NCBI RefSeq assembly: GCF_006384975.1 | Contig: NZ_CP021645.1 | Coordinates: 124,001 to 188,000, forward strand | Source of the DNA: Pseudomonas oryzihabitans | Lineage (GTDB): Bacteria > Pseudomonadota > Gammaproteobacteria > Pseudomonadales > Pseudomonadaceae | Direction: 5' to 3' | DNA length: 64,000 bases | Part shown: one piece after another, positions 1 to 8,383 of the stretch | Layout of the letters: each line of letters begins with the position of its first letter | Numbering within the stretch: position 1 is the first letter of the stretch | Position numbers and translations under genes: made by a program | The notes under the pieces: model-generated | Database searches by the model: none | What the model was told of the DNA's origin: nothing | The model's input: only the letters and a program-made list of their open reading frames with translations

Positions 1-19
1 ATCTTCTGGACCTCGAATC

Positions 20-496
20 ATGTCGCGCTTTCTTTCCTGTCTAACCGCTGCCTTGGTGGGTACCGCAGTGCTCGGCCAGGCACAGGCGGCCTTGCCGCAG
101 CACCCCGATCTCGATCTGGCTACCGCCCAGCGGCTGGCACAGGCCGCACCCTGCAGCGCGGCCCTCGCGGTGCTCGACCGCAGCGGCCAGCCGATCCTCC
201 TGCAGCGCGATACCCGCGTCGGGCCGCATAACGCCGAGGCGGCGCGGCGCAAGGCTTTCACCGCGCTGTCCACCCGCACGTCGTCGCAGGCGCTGGCCGA
301 ACGTGCGCGGCAAAACCCCGATGCGGCCAACCTCGTCACGCTGCCCGAGTTGCTGCTGCTGGGCGGCGGTATCCCGCTCTATGAAGGCGACCAACTGGTT
401 GGTGCCCTGGGCATCGCCGGGGCCGGCGGTGGCGGGGCCGATGAGCGCTGTGCGCTGGCCGCGGCTCGACACCTCGCTTTGCAATCCCATCCCTAA
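20..496 (+). CDS. GlcG/HbpS-family (DUF336) exported small protein
   Basis: 158 aa. Residues 1-23 form a cleavable-looking signal peptide (hydrophobic core, AQA-A end), so the protein is probably periplasmic. The rest matches the GlcG/HbpS family: an N-terminal helix with alternating small residues, the segment AAARRKAFTA, and a glycine-rich C-terminal stretch (LLLGGGIPLYEGDQLVGALGIAGAGGG) typical of the fold. Some family members bind haem or cobalamin-like ligands; no ligand can be inferred here. It lies 11 bp upstream of the hydroxyisourate hydrolase gene and is probably co-transcribed with it. The upstream region falls at the window edge, so the promoter and start are not fully verifiable, and no clear ribosome-binding site is visible. 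Confidence 0.8.
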   Translation: MSRFLSCLTAALVGTAVLGQAQAALPQHPDLDLATAQRLAQAAPCSAALAVLDRSGQPILLQRDTRVGPHNAEAARRKAFTALSTRTSSQALAERARQNPDAANLVTLPELLLLGGGIPLYEGDQLVGALGIAGAGGGGADERCALAAARHLALQSHP

Positions 497-507
497 AGGA
501 GAATCCC

Positions 508-906
508 ATGAAGACTTGCGTGCTCTTGGCCGCCTTGGCGCTACCGGGCCTGGCCGTCGCCGCGCCCAATCCCCTCAGTGTCCATGTGTTGAATCTGGAA
601 ACCGGCGTGCCCTCGGCGGGGGGTCACGTGACCCTGGAGCGCCAGGTAGGCGAGAGCTGGCAGCCGCTGGCGGAAGAGGTCACCAACGCGCAGGGGCGAG
701 TGCCGGCGCTGTTTCCCGAGGACCAGACCTTTGCGAAGGGCGAATATCGGGTGGTCTTCAAGACCGGGGACTACTACCGCCAGCAGGGGCGTAGCGCCTT
801 CTTCCCGGAGATTCCGGTGGTGTTCGAGGTGACCCAGCCGGCGCAGCACTACCATATTCCGCTGCTGCTCAGCCCCTACGGATTCAGCACCTACCGGGGC
901 TCCTAG
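508..906 (+). CDS. uraH: 5-hydroxyisourate hydrolase (transthyretin-like), exported
   Basis: 132 aa. Hydrolyses 5-hydroxyisourate to OHCU in urate degradation. The family hallmarks are visible: an N-terminal LSVHVLNLETGVPS block, central RV..LFPEDQTFAKGEYRVVF, and the diagnostic C-terminal YRGS tetrapeptide. A signal peptide (about residues 1-18, ending AVAA) precedes the domain, so this is a periplasmic version; many HIUases are cytosolic. The start is supported by AAAGGAG 6 bases before the ATG. It follows the GlcG-like gene by 11 bp. No other urate-pathway gene lies in the window. Confidence 0.9.
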   Translation: MKTCVLLAALALPGLAVAAPNPLSVHVLNLETGVPSAGGHVTLERQVGESWQPLAEEVTNAQGRVPALFPEDQTFAKGEYRVVFKTGDYYRQQGRSAFFPEIPVVFEVTQPAQHYHIPLLLSPYGFSTYRGS

Positions 907-1241
907 CGGGATGGCGAGGCGGTCTGCCGAAAAGCGGATAGCGCCCGCCGCCTCTTCACGTATCTCAGGTCCCCGAGAGCAGCGCGCTGCAGATTGCGCG
1001 GCAAGACCAGGGGGCCTGTTCTTCCTTGGGTTGAAGTGGGGCACCGGTCTCGGTGGCGCTGCAACCTCTAGGGCAGTCGGGATCGTTCTATCTCATGAAT
1101 AAGCTGATTAATTTCTGTGGAGGAGTCTGTCGAGACAGCGGCATTAAGTGAGTCCTAATCGACAATGTGTAGCGTTGGTCGCCCAAATCATTATCGTGCC
1201 CCGTTATTTTTTCGGCCGGCGCCATCGATCATGTATGACCA
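907..1241. other. 335-bp intergenic region
   Basis: I see no supported gene here. The one plus-strand frame (911-1102) has no family resemblance and no ribosome-binding site. The last 150 bases are AT-richer than the surroundings and probably hold the promoter of the next gene, but I cannot assign -35/-10 boxes with confidence. Confidence 0.4.
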
Positions 1242-2123
1242 ATGACATTCACCGTCGCTTTATCGGGAGCTGGTGGGTATGCCGTCCGATCGGTCTTCGC
1301 TTGGCTTTTCCAGCTGTTTTGCTTACGCGATCTCAGGCAGGTCGCAGTCGTGAGTCAGGGCTTCGCGTCACTCCGCAACAGTCAACACGGTCCGGTACTT
1401 CTGCTCGCCTCCGGGCCTTCGGCGGCAGAGCTCTGCCTGGACGCCTGGCGCGATGTGCCGATCATCACCATGAACGGCGCCATCGCCAAGCTGGGCGGGA
1501 GTGGGATCCGTCCGCTCTTCTATGTGTGCAGCGACCTGAGCTTTGCCGAGCAGCAACCCGACCTCTACGAACTCGGACTCGAGCAGGCGCAACGGCTGGC
1601 GTTGTGGCCGACGGCGATCGAAAGGCTGTCGGCGACCAGGCAGGGCAAGGCCCATGCACTGCGGCGAGCGCCCAGTACCCGGCTGGAACATTACCTCGGG
1701 CTCGAGCGTGATCAGGCCGAACGCACCCTCACCTTGCTCAGTCGGCGTGCGCGCGACATAGGTTTCAGTCGCGATATGGATTACGGCATCTTCGATGTCC
1801 GTACCGTCGCCTACATTGCCTTGCAACTGGCCTACCACCTGGGTTCCACGGAGCTTTATCTGGCAGGCGTGGATCTCAACGCCCAAGCACCGCGGTTCTA
1901 TGAGGACGGTAACCGTCCAGCATCGCCCTGCGGCCTCGACGAGCATCTGTACCACCGCATCCTGCCCGGCCTGACGATCATGCAGGCGGTGCTCGCTGCC
2001 GAAGGGCGCCAGGTGTTCAATCTCTCGCGCACCAGCCGCGTTCCTGCCGAGCTCATCCCGCGGGCCGACCTTGCCGCCGTCGAGGCGGCCTGGCTGGGTC
2101 AGCGGACCCGCCAGGCCAGCTGA
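1242..2123 (+). CDS. Putative LPS-core / DUF115-like sugar-transfer protein
   Basis: 293 aa with a weakly hydrophobic N-terminus (residues 15-30). The motif LLASGPSA (about residue 53) followed by IITMNGA and FYVCSDLSF resembles the nucleotide-sugar binding segment seen in DUF115/MptE-like proteins, GT42 sialyltransferases and the WaaZ (Kdo-III transferase) group. A second block, TELYLAGVDLN, fits the same fold. A role in lipopolysaccharide core decoration is therefore plausible but is inference from motif pattern only. It is a single gene with no LPS genes beside it. Atypical base composition at the 5' end hints at acquisition. Confidence 0.5.
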   Translation: MTFTVALSGAGGYAVRSVFAWLFQLFCLRDLRQVAVVSQGFASLRNSQHGPVLLLASGPSAAELCLDAWRDVPIITMNGAIAKLGGSGIRPLFYVCSDLSFAEQQPDLYELGLEQAQRLALWPTAIERLSATRQGKAHALRRAPSTRLEHYLGLERDQAERTLTLLSRRARDIGFSRDMDYGIFDVRTVAYIALQLAYHLGSTELYLAGVDLNAQAPRFYEDGNRPASPCGLDEHLYHRILPGLTIMQAVLAAEGRQVFNLSRTSRVPAELIPRADLAAVEAAWLGQRTRQAS

Positions 2124-2211
2124 TCTCAGCTGTCGAGGACGGGCCCAGGGTAATAGCTGTCGCTCAGGGGGGCGAAACAGTGGCCCTTCGCGATCAAATG
2201 GCCTTTGCTCC

Positions 2212-2649
2212 TCACCGCCAGCCCAGGGTGAGCCAGGCGACCAGGACGTAGCGGGTGGCCTTGGCCAGGGTCACGACCAGCAGAAAGCGCCACAGCGGTT
2301 CCCGCATCACCCCGGCTACCAGGGTCAGGGGGTCGCCGATGATCGGTGTCCAACTGAGCAGCAGCGACCACCAGCCATAACGGTGGTAGGCCGCCTGGAT
2401 GCGCGTCAGGCGCTCTGGCGATACCGGGAACCAGCGACGCTGGCGGAAGCGTTCGAGGTGCAGGCCCAGCCACCAATTCAGCATCGAGCCGGCGACGTTG
2501 CCGAGGGTGGCAGCCAGCAGCAGGAGTGCTGTCTCGTAGCGCTCGGTCAGCAGCAGCCCGGCCAGCGCGGCTTCCGATTGCAGGGGGAGCAGGGTGGCGG
2601 CGCCGAAGGCCAGGGCGCTCAGGCCCAGGTAGACGCTCAGGGCTTCCAG
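2212..2649 (-). CDS. yqaA: YqaA/DedA-type membrane protein, probable CTG start
   Basis: About 145 aa when read from a CTG at 2649; the first ATG in frame (2484) would delete the first third of the fold. From the CTG the protein reads (M)EALSVYLGLSALAFGAATLLP, which lines up with the N-terminus of E. coli YqaA (MSEALSLF, then FLSATLLP). It continues through conserved LQSEAAL, GNVAGSMLNWWLG, LLSWTPIIGDPLTLVAG and LAKATRYV. GGAG lies 8 bases upstream of the CTG. The frame stays open to 2694 but holds no ATG, GTG or TTG; the ATG at 2663 is out of frame. It is a polytopic inner-membrane protein of the SNARE-associated/DedA-like superfamily, function unknown. A sequencing error at the start is the alternative. 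Confidence 0.65.
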   Translation of the reverse strand: MEALSVYLGLSALAFGAATLLPLQSEAALAGLLLTERYETALLLLAATLGNVAGSMLNWWLGLHLERFRQRRWFPVSPERLTRIQAAYHRYGWWSLLLSWTPIIGDPLTLVAGVMREPLWRFLLVVTLAKATRYVLVAWLTLGWR

Positions 2650-2840
2650 GATGGGATCTCCATGATGGTAAGGCTCAGGCCTGTTGGGCCGTGATCAGGC
2701 GTCCAGCCAGGGTAGTGCAGAAAGGCCGAAGGCGCGAAGACGGGCGCCGGGAAAGATCGAGGGCAGTACTGCGGGAAGCGTCCTGGTGGTCTGGAGCGCT
2801 TCCCGCAGCCTGATCGGCTACAGCCTGGCGGTTCGGTCGA

Positions 2841-4466
2841 TCAAAGCACGAATTCGGCGACGACCTGGTACAAGCCCACGGCCAGCCGCGAGACTTCGTT
2901 GCTGGCGGTTGCCGTCTGGTGGCTGCCGGCCGCCGTCTGGTGCGAGAGATCCTTGATGCTGGTCAGGTTGCGATCGATTTCCCGGGCGACCTGAGCCTGT
3001 TCTTCCGCAGCCGTGGCGATCAGGGCATTACGCTCGTTGATGGTCGCCATGGCTTCGGCGATCTCCGTCAGGGCGCTGCTGGCGTTCTGGGCCACCTGGA
3101 TCGACTGGCCCGCCATCTGGCGACTGTTCTGGATGGCTTGAGTCGCCTGCACCGAGTCGCTCTGCATGGCGCTGATCATCTGTTCGATTTCGCGCGTTGA
3201 TTGCTGGGTGCGATGGGCGAGCGCGCGCACCTCGTCGGCGACCACGGCGAAACCGCGGCCTTGCTCGCCCGCTCGCGCCGCCTCGATGGCGGCGTTGAGG
3301 GCGAGGAGGTTGGTCTGCTCGGCGATGGAGCGGATCACCTCGACCACGGAGCTGACTTCCTGGGCGCGGGACGACAAGGCCTGGACTTGTTCGCTGGTAT
3401 CGCCCACGTTCTGGCTCAGGTCGCGGATGGCGGTCAGGGTGGAACTGACGTGGTCCAGCCCAACATGGGTGAGGCCTTGGGTGCGCTGCGAGGCTTCGGC
3501 GGTCTGCTCGGCATTGCGTGCCACCTCGTCGACGGCGGCGCTCATCTCATTGACGGCCGTGGCCGCCTGGTTGACCTCGTCGTTCTGGCGGACCAGGCCA
3601 CGATTGCCCTCATCGATCACCGCCGTCATCTCTTCCGCTGCGGCGGCCAATTGGGTCGAGCTCTCGGAGAGATGGGTGATGGTGGTCTTCAGGTTGCCCT
3701 GCATTTGCGCCAGGGCGGTCAACAGGCCGGCGGCTTCGTCCTGACCCACGACGGTGATGCGTTCGGAAAGGTCCTTGCCGGCGATACGCTGGGCGATGCG
3801 CAAGGCTTCGCCGATGGGGCCGGTGATGCTGCGAATGAGCAGGAACGCCAGGATGCAGGTGGCTAGCAAGGTGGCGGCGATCAGCCCGATGACCAGCCTC
3901 AAGCCCGTCGCATAGATTTCACTGGCTTCCGTTCCGGCCTGTTCGGCGCCCCTGTCGTTGAACTCGATGAGCCCCTGCAGCTGCTGCTGCATGCTGTCGG
4001 TGACTGGGCGGATGTTGCCATTGATCAGGGCCAGCGCGGCGGCATTGTCGCCGCTGCGGAACAGGGCTTCGAATTTTTCCAGTAGCTGTTGATAGCTGTC
4101 GGAGGTAGTACGGACTTGCTCGTACAGTCCGCGCTCCTCTGGGCTGGAAACCAGCGGCGCGTATTGCGAGATCGCATCGGCTAGGGCTTTGCGGTAGTTG
4201 GGGAAGTCGTCCAGGACCTTCTGGCGCAGTTGTGCATCGCTGGTGGTCGTGCCCCTCAGGCTTTCCAGTCGGAGTCGCAGCATGCTGGAACTGATCAGGC
4301 CGGCCTGGCGCACGCTTTCCATCCAGTCGTCTTCCACGACTTTCTCGGAGTCTCTGAGCTTGCCCATCTGCACGACGGCGGCAATGCCTAGTGCGAATAC
4401 TATTGTTACGATAATCGAGAAGATGAAAACAGCCCTTGGCGTCAATCCCATTCGGCGGAGCAGCAT
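2841..4466 (-). CDS. Methyl-accepting chemotaxis protein (4HB-HAMP-MCP)
   Basis: 541 aa transmembrane chemoreceptor. In order: TM1 (about residues 10-30), a roughly 150-residue periplasmic four-helix-bundle sensor, TM2 (about 185-208, ending LLIRSITGP), a HAMP domain, and a long cytoplasmic coiled-coil signalling domain. The conserved hairpin tip contains [32 protein letters not shown]. No CheR-tethering pentapeptide is visible; the C-terminus is [10 protein letters not shown] chose the ATG at 4466 because AAAGGA lies 8 bases upstream; the ATG at 4475 overlaps that site. The ligand is unknown. The gene stands alone. Confidence 0.93.
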   Translation of the reverse strand: MLLRRMGLTPRAVFIFSIIVTIVFALGIAAVVQMGKLRDSEKVVEDDWMESVRQAGLISSSMLRLRLESLRGTTTSDAQLRQKVLDDFPNYRKALADAISQYAPLVSSPEERGLYEQVRTTSDSYQQLLEKFEALFRSGDNAAALALINGNIRPVTDSMQQQLQGLIEFNDRGAEQAGTEASEIYATGLRLVIGLIAATLLATCILAFLLIRSITGPIGEALRIAQRIAGKDLSERITVVGQDEAAGLLTALAQMQGNLKTTITHLSESSTQLAAAAEEMTAVIDEGNRGLVRQNDEVNQAATAVNEMSAAVDEVARNAEQTAEASQRTQGLTHVGLDHVSSTLTAIRDLSQNVGDTSEQVQALSSRAQEVSSVVEVIRSIAEQTNLLALNAAIEAARAGEQGRGFAVVADEVRALAHRTQQSTREIEQMISAMQSDSVQATQAIQNSRQMAGQSIQVAQNASSALTEIAEAMATINERNALIATAAEEQAQVAREIDRNLTSIKDLSHQTAAGSHQTATASNEVSRLAVGLYQVVAEFVL

Positions 4467-4819
4467 GATGAACATCCTTTCTTGTACTGGGTGTTCTCAG
4501 GTTATTGGCGGCTCTTTCAGGCTCTGCAATACATTTTCTATATGGAAGACATGACTTTTCATGTGGATTTATCGGTCCGGTTATGTCCTTTGAATCTTCC
4601 CGTTGCCATTTGGTAATACCGCGGCCTCTCCTCTATACCGTCTGACTGTTTAGCAAGGAGATGGGCGGCACGAGTCTCCGGTGCAAGCGGTTTTAGGCGG
4701 GGTGCGGGTACTACCATTGTTGCCTGGGGCCCAGGTTAATGGAGATCGCACCCTCAGTGACCCGAGGAGGGCGTCACACCGTCCATCGCCAAAACATCAG
4801 ACGAATGGCCGCGCCCGCG
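4467..4819. other. 353-bp intergenic region
   Basis: Lies between the chemoreceptor start and the DsbA-like gene end. The half next to the receptor is AT-rich and probably holds its promoter. No gene, convincing terminator or repeat was found; the short plus-strand frames 4681-4896 and 4739-5374 are shadows. Confidence 0.35.
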
Positions 4820-5359
4820 TCAATCCAAGCGGGCGATCCAGTCCGCTACGGCATCACCGCTGCCCATATCCGGCTGCACCAGGCCATCGATCATGAAGGT
4901 GGGCGAGACATGGATGCCGTTCTGGCGGGCGTACTTGCAGTGCCATTTGATGGCGTGCTGCAGGTCGGGATTGGCGAAGGCTTCGGCCAGGGCCAGACCG
5001 CTGTAGCCTTCCAGGCGGGCGATGATGTCGTTGGGTGTGGCGTCGCGGTTGGGGCCGGTGGCGTGATCCTGGAATTCGAACTCTTCGCGGTGGGCGGCGA
5101 CGGCGGCCAGTACTGCCTTGGCGCTCTCCTTGCCGCCTGCGAGGGTTTCCGCGGCCAGGACGCAACGCACCACCACGCCCGAGAACAGGTGCCAGGGCTG
5201 GGCTTGCAGGCGGATCTTCAGGGTGAGCCGGTCAGGGCCGGCCTGGGCCAGCAGGTCGTCGAGCTTGTTGAAGGCCCTGACCGAGAAGGGGCAGGTGGGT
5301 TCGAGAAAGACTTCGAAGGTGCGCGGGCCATGGCCCCAGCTGAGGGTGTCGGTGTACAT
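4820..5359 (-). CDS. DsbA-like thioredoxin-fold protein (CPFS motif)
   Basis: 179 aa, no signal peptide, so cytoplasmic. FEVFLEPTCPFSVRAFNKL places a Cys-Pro-Phe-Ser motif at the N-terminus of the first helix, where DsbA/FrnE-type proteins carry CPxC or CPWC. The segment GIHVSPTFMIDGL supplies the cis-proline loop (V-S-P-T-F). With Ser in place of the second Cys it may act as a monothiol or glutathione-linked oxidoreductase rather than a dithiol oxidase; that is inference. The start at 5359 has AGGAG 7 bases upstream; a longer in-frame extension to 5479 lacks conservation. Confidence 0.75.
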   Translation of the reverse strand: MYTDTLSWGHGPRTFEVFLEPTCPFSVRAFNKLDDLLAQAGPDRLTLKIRLQAQPWHLFSGVVVRCVLAAETLAGGKESAKAVLAAVAAHREEFEFQDHATGPNRDATPNDIIARLEGYSGLALAEAFANPDLQHAIKWHCKYARQNGIHVSPTFMIDGLVQPDMGSGDAVADWIARLD

Positions 5360-5442
5360 CGGGGACTCCTGTGACGTTGGGCGAAGCAACCGGGATGAGA
5401 CCGCACGCCGTCCCTGGCGTTGTGCCGGTGCGGGAGGCGTCA

Positions 5443-5642
5443 GAGCCTGTTCATAATCTTGCGAGCTAGAGCCAAACAAGGCCTAGGCGGCCCCACGAAA
5501 ACGCCTGAGGAAGCGGATCGGACCCGCGCTCGGGTTTACGAGTGGTAAAAGAGCATTCCGATGGGGCCGCCTAGGCGGGGCTGGCCACCCAGGGCGTTTT
5601 CAACGCAGTTTGGCCGACGCGCAGCAGATTTTGAACAGGCTC
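5443..5642. mobile_element. 200-bp MITE with TIRs and TCA target duplication
   Basis: The ends form an imperfect terminal inverted repeat of about 20 bp (GAGCCTGTTCATAATCTTGC on the left, GAGCCTGTTCAAAATCTGC read inward from the right). The 3-bp duplication TCA flanks both sides (5440-5442 and 5643-5645). A perfect 14-bp internal inverted repeat lies at 5482-5495 and 5562-5575. There is no coding capacity. A TNA-type 3-bp duplication and these ends fit a non-autonomous derivative of an IS5-family (IS427-like) transposon; that family assignment is from memory. The right duplication is exactly the stop codon of the next gene. Confidence 0.75.
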
Positions 5643-6686
5643 TCAGGGAATCAGGCGCCGCCGCCGCATGTCTTCCAGGTGCTCCAGTAGCACCTCGTCC
5701 GACCTCAGGATCATCCGCTGGAAGCCGGCCTGCCGCGCCTTGGTCACGTCGAAGATGGCGTCCTTCACGACGTGGAAGATGAAGTCGCCGAAGGCACCGG
5801 GCGCGATCCTCCGGGGATCGGCTTCGATCAGGTTCTCGCGCTGGGCCAAGGCCTGCCAGGTCGGCTTGAGCGCAGTCAGCCGCTGGTCCAGGGAGATCGG
5901 CTGGGGCTCGCCCACTTCCAGGCCGAACCAGTCGGCCAGCTTGGGCCAGACATGGCTCCAGCGGAAGACGTCGCCATTGGTAAGATTGAAGGCGCCGTCG
6001 CGTTCCTCTTCGGCGGCCCAGACCGCGGCCTCGCCCAGCAGCGGCGCGGCGGTGACATTGACCAGGGCGCCGCGATAGGCCTGCTCCGGGCCGGGGAACT
6101 GCATGGCGGTACCGGTCTCCTGGCAGAGGGCGCCATAGAGGCCGATGAGATTGCCCAGGTTCATCGCCGAACCCAGGGAATGGCCGATGACGATGTCGGG
6201 CCGCAGGGCGGTCCAGCGGATGCCATCCCCTTCCAGACTGCGGACGAAATCTTCGTGGCGGAAATAGAGATTGGGCGGGAAATGGCGGCTGTCGTCTTCC
6301 CGCGCCGGCGTCTTGTAGACGCCGAGATGAGCGCCGTAGATCTTGCCGCCCTGGACGAAGGTGATGCGCGCCAGGGGTGCACCCGCGCTGCGTACCGCGG
6401 CCACCAGGTTTTCCAGCATGGCGGCGTTTTCATCGGCCTCCACGCCCGGGTCCGGATTGGGCCTTAGGGCACTGTAGAAGAGATGGGTCACTCCCGCGAA
6501 TCTGTCCTTGGCAGCGGCCAGGCTGCCGACATCCAGTAGGTCGGCGGTCACGTGGGGGAAGCGGCTCGGCGCGTCCTGCGAGCGGCCCACGGTGATGATG
6601 GACCAGCCGCCCTGGGCGAAGGCTTCCAGCACGGCCTGGCCGATGATGCCGCTGGCGCCGGCGATGAGTAGCTGTCTTGTAGTCAT
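5643..6686 (-). CDS. SDR/NAD-dependent reductase, PRISE-like
   Basis: 347 aa. An N-terminal Rossmann motif (LLIAGASGIIGQAVLEAF) marks an extended short-chain dehydrogenase/epimerase. The segments FVQGGKIYGAHLG and LRPDIVIGHSLGSAMN, together with the length, resemble progesterone 5-beta-reductase/iridoid-synthase-like enzymes (PRISE), which reduce activated C=C bonds with NADPH. The YGAH segment would carry the catalytic Tyr; the substrate cannot be inferred. Start at 6686 with GGGAG 6 bases upstream; the longer frame upstream is unsupported. The gene is divergent from the CoA transferase. Its stop codon TGA coincides with the target duplication of the adjacent MITE. Confidence 0.78.
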   Translation of the reverse strand: MTTRQLLIAGASGIIGQAVLEAFAQGGWSIITVGRSQDAPSRFPHVTADLLDVGSLAAAKDRFAGVTHLFYSALRPNPDPGVEADENAAMLENLVAAVRSAGAPLARITFVQGGKIYGAHLGVYKTPAREDDSRHFPPNLYFRHEDFVRSLEGDGIRWTALRPDIVIGHSLGSAMNLGNLIGLYGALCQETGTAMQFPGPEQAYRGALVNVTAAPLLGEAAVWAAEEERDGAFNLTNGDVFRWSHVWPKLADWFGLEVGEPQPISLDQRLTALKPTWQALAQRENLIEADPRRIAPGAFGDFIFHVVKDAIFDVTKARQAGFQRMILRSDEVLLEHLEDMRRRRLIP

Positions 6687-6861
6687 GGGGTCTCCCGGTG
6701 AAGTCTGTCGAGGGCGATGAAGGGGAGACCCCCGCTGCCCTCGATTTGTCCCCGTGTCGGGCTGGACGGTCGGGGTATCCACGTCCCGTCGCGGCGTGCT
6801 TTCGCGCTCGTCCTGCGCGGACTACCTTGGGCTCATGTCCATCCTCGCGAGGCGGTCCGTC

Positions 6862-8265
6862 ATGGCGACATCTCCGGCGTCCTTCCCAGCTTTCCCGGCG
6901 CTGCTCGACGAGGCGCTGGCCGCCCTGGCGCTGCCGGCTGCGGCGGCACGGCAACTGCGGGTATCCAATGCCGACAGCCTGGCGTCGTGTTTCCCCGTCA
7001 GCGATCTGGCCACGGCCTCGATGGGCGCGGCCGGCCTGGCGCTGACGGACCTGCTGGGCGCGACCGGACCGGCCGCCGAGGTGCGGGTTGATCGGCATCT
7101 GGCCGCGGCCTGGTTCAGCCGTTCGCTCAAGCCCCAGGGCTGGACGTTGCCGGACGCCTGGGACCCGGTCGCTGGCGACTATCGCACCCGCGACGGCTGG
7201 ATTCGCCTGCACACCAATGCCGCCCACCATCGAGCGGCGGCGCTCGGCGTCCTGGGCTGCCCGGAGACCCGCGCCGCCGTGGCCGAGGCGGTCGCCACCT
7301 GGTCGGCTACGGAGTTGGAGACGGCGGTGGTCGCGGCTGGCGGTTGCGCGGCGGAATTGCGCAGCCTGGCGGCCTGGCAGGCCCACGCGCAGGGTCGCGC
7401 GGTAGCGGCCGAGCCGCTGCTGGCCCTCGATTGGCAGGAGTGTCCGCCACCCACGGCCTGGAAACCCGCGCCCCAGCGGCCCCTGGCCGGCATCCGCGTG
7501 CTCGACCTGACCCGCATCCTCGCCGGACCCATCGCCACTCGGTTGCTGGCCGGGCTGGGCGCGGAGGTGCTGCGTATCGATCCGCCCGGCTGGGACGAGC
7601 CGGCCCAGGCCCCGGAGGTGACCCTGGGCAAGAGGTGCGCCCGTCTCGACCTGGGCCGGCCCTCCGATCGCCTGACGTTCGAGCGCCTGCTCGGCGCAGC
7701 CGATGTGCTGGTGCACGGCTATCGCCCGGAGGCTCTGGAGGGCCTTGGTTATGGCGAAGCCCAGCGCCGCGCCCTGAATCCGGGGCTGGTCGACGTCACC
7801 CTGAGCGCCTATGGCTGGAGCGGCCCCTGGGCCGGCCGCCGCGGCTTCGACAGCCTGGTGCAGATGTCCTCTGGCATCGCCGCGGCCGGCCGCGATTGGC
7901 GCCAGGTCGAGCAGCCGGTGCCGCTACCGGTCCAGGCTCTCGACCACGCCACCGGCTACCTGATGGCGGCCGCGGTCATCCGTGGCCTGGCCGCTCGCCT
8001 ACGTGAAGGCGTCACGCTAAGCGCGCGTCTGTCCCTGGCCCGCACCGCCTGCCTGCTGACCGCACATCCCGCCATCGCCACCGAGCCGCTGTTCGCCGGG
8101 GTGCAGGAGGCCGACTACGGTCCCGAGCCGGAGCCTACCGCCTGGGGTCCGGCGCTGCGCCTGCGCCCGGCACTGGAAATCGGCGACCTGCGCCTGCACT
8201 GGGAACGGCCGGCTACCCGGCTGGGGTCGGCAATGGCGGCTTGGGGCGGGTACGAACAGTCGTGA
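6862..8265 (+). CDS. Type III CoA-transferase (CaiB/BaiF family)
   Basis: 467 aa. Residues about 210-400 carry the family signature: GIRVLDLTRILAGPIATRLLAGLGAEVLRI, HGYRPEALEGLGYG, LVDVTLSAYGWSGPW and GFDSLVQMSSGIA. The roughly 200-residue N-terminal part is a degenerate partner domain, as in the long single-chain members. Moves CoA between acyl donors and acceptors; the substrate is unknown. The usual catalytic Asp region cannot be pinned down with certainty by eye. Start chosen at MATSPASF with a weak GAGG upstream; MSILARR at 6835 is an alternative. Divergent from the PRISE-like reductase across 175 bp, which suggests shared control. Confidence 0.8.
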   Translation: MATSPASFPAFPALLDEALAALALPAAAARQLRVSNADSLASCFPVSDLATASMGAAGLALTDLLGATGPAAEVRVDRHLAAAWFSRSLKPQGWTLPDAWDPVAGDYRTRDGWIRLHTNAAHHRAAALGVLGCPETRAAVAEAVATWSATELETAVVAAGGCAAELRSLAAWQAHAQGRAVAAEPLLALDWQECPPPTAWKPAPQRPLAGIRVLDLTRILAGPIATRLLAGLGAEVLRIDPPGWDEPAQAPEVTLGKRCARLDLGRPSDRLTFERLLGAADVLVHGYRPEALEGLGYGEAQRRALNPGLVDVTLSAYGWSGPWAGRRGFDSLVQMSSGIAAAGRDWRQVEQPVPLPVQALDHATGYLMAAAVIRGLAARLREGVTLSARLSLARTACLLTAHPAIATEPLFAGVQEADYGPEPEPTAWGPALRLRPALEIGDLRLHWERPATRLGSAMAAWGGYEQS

Positions 8266-8383
8266 TGTCGAGCGACCTGCTTGGCACTAGGCAACCGGCC
8301 TGAGCGGTCTCATCGCGATGTCTTTTTAATCTCGGTGAGCCCGCATGCTCTCGGTCGAAGGAAAGGGTGGTTTGTCTGCTCGA

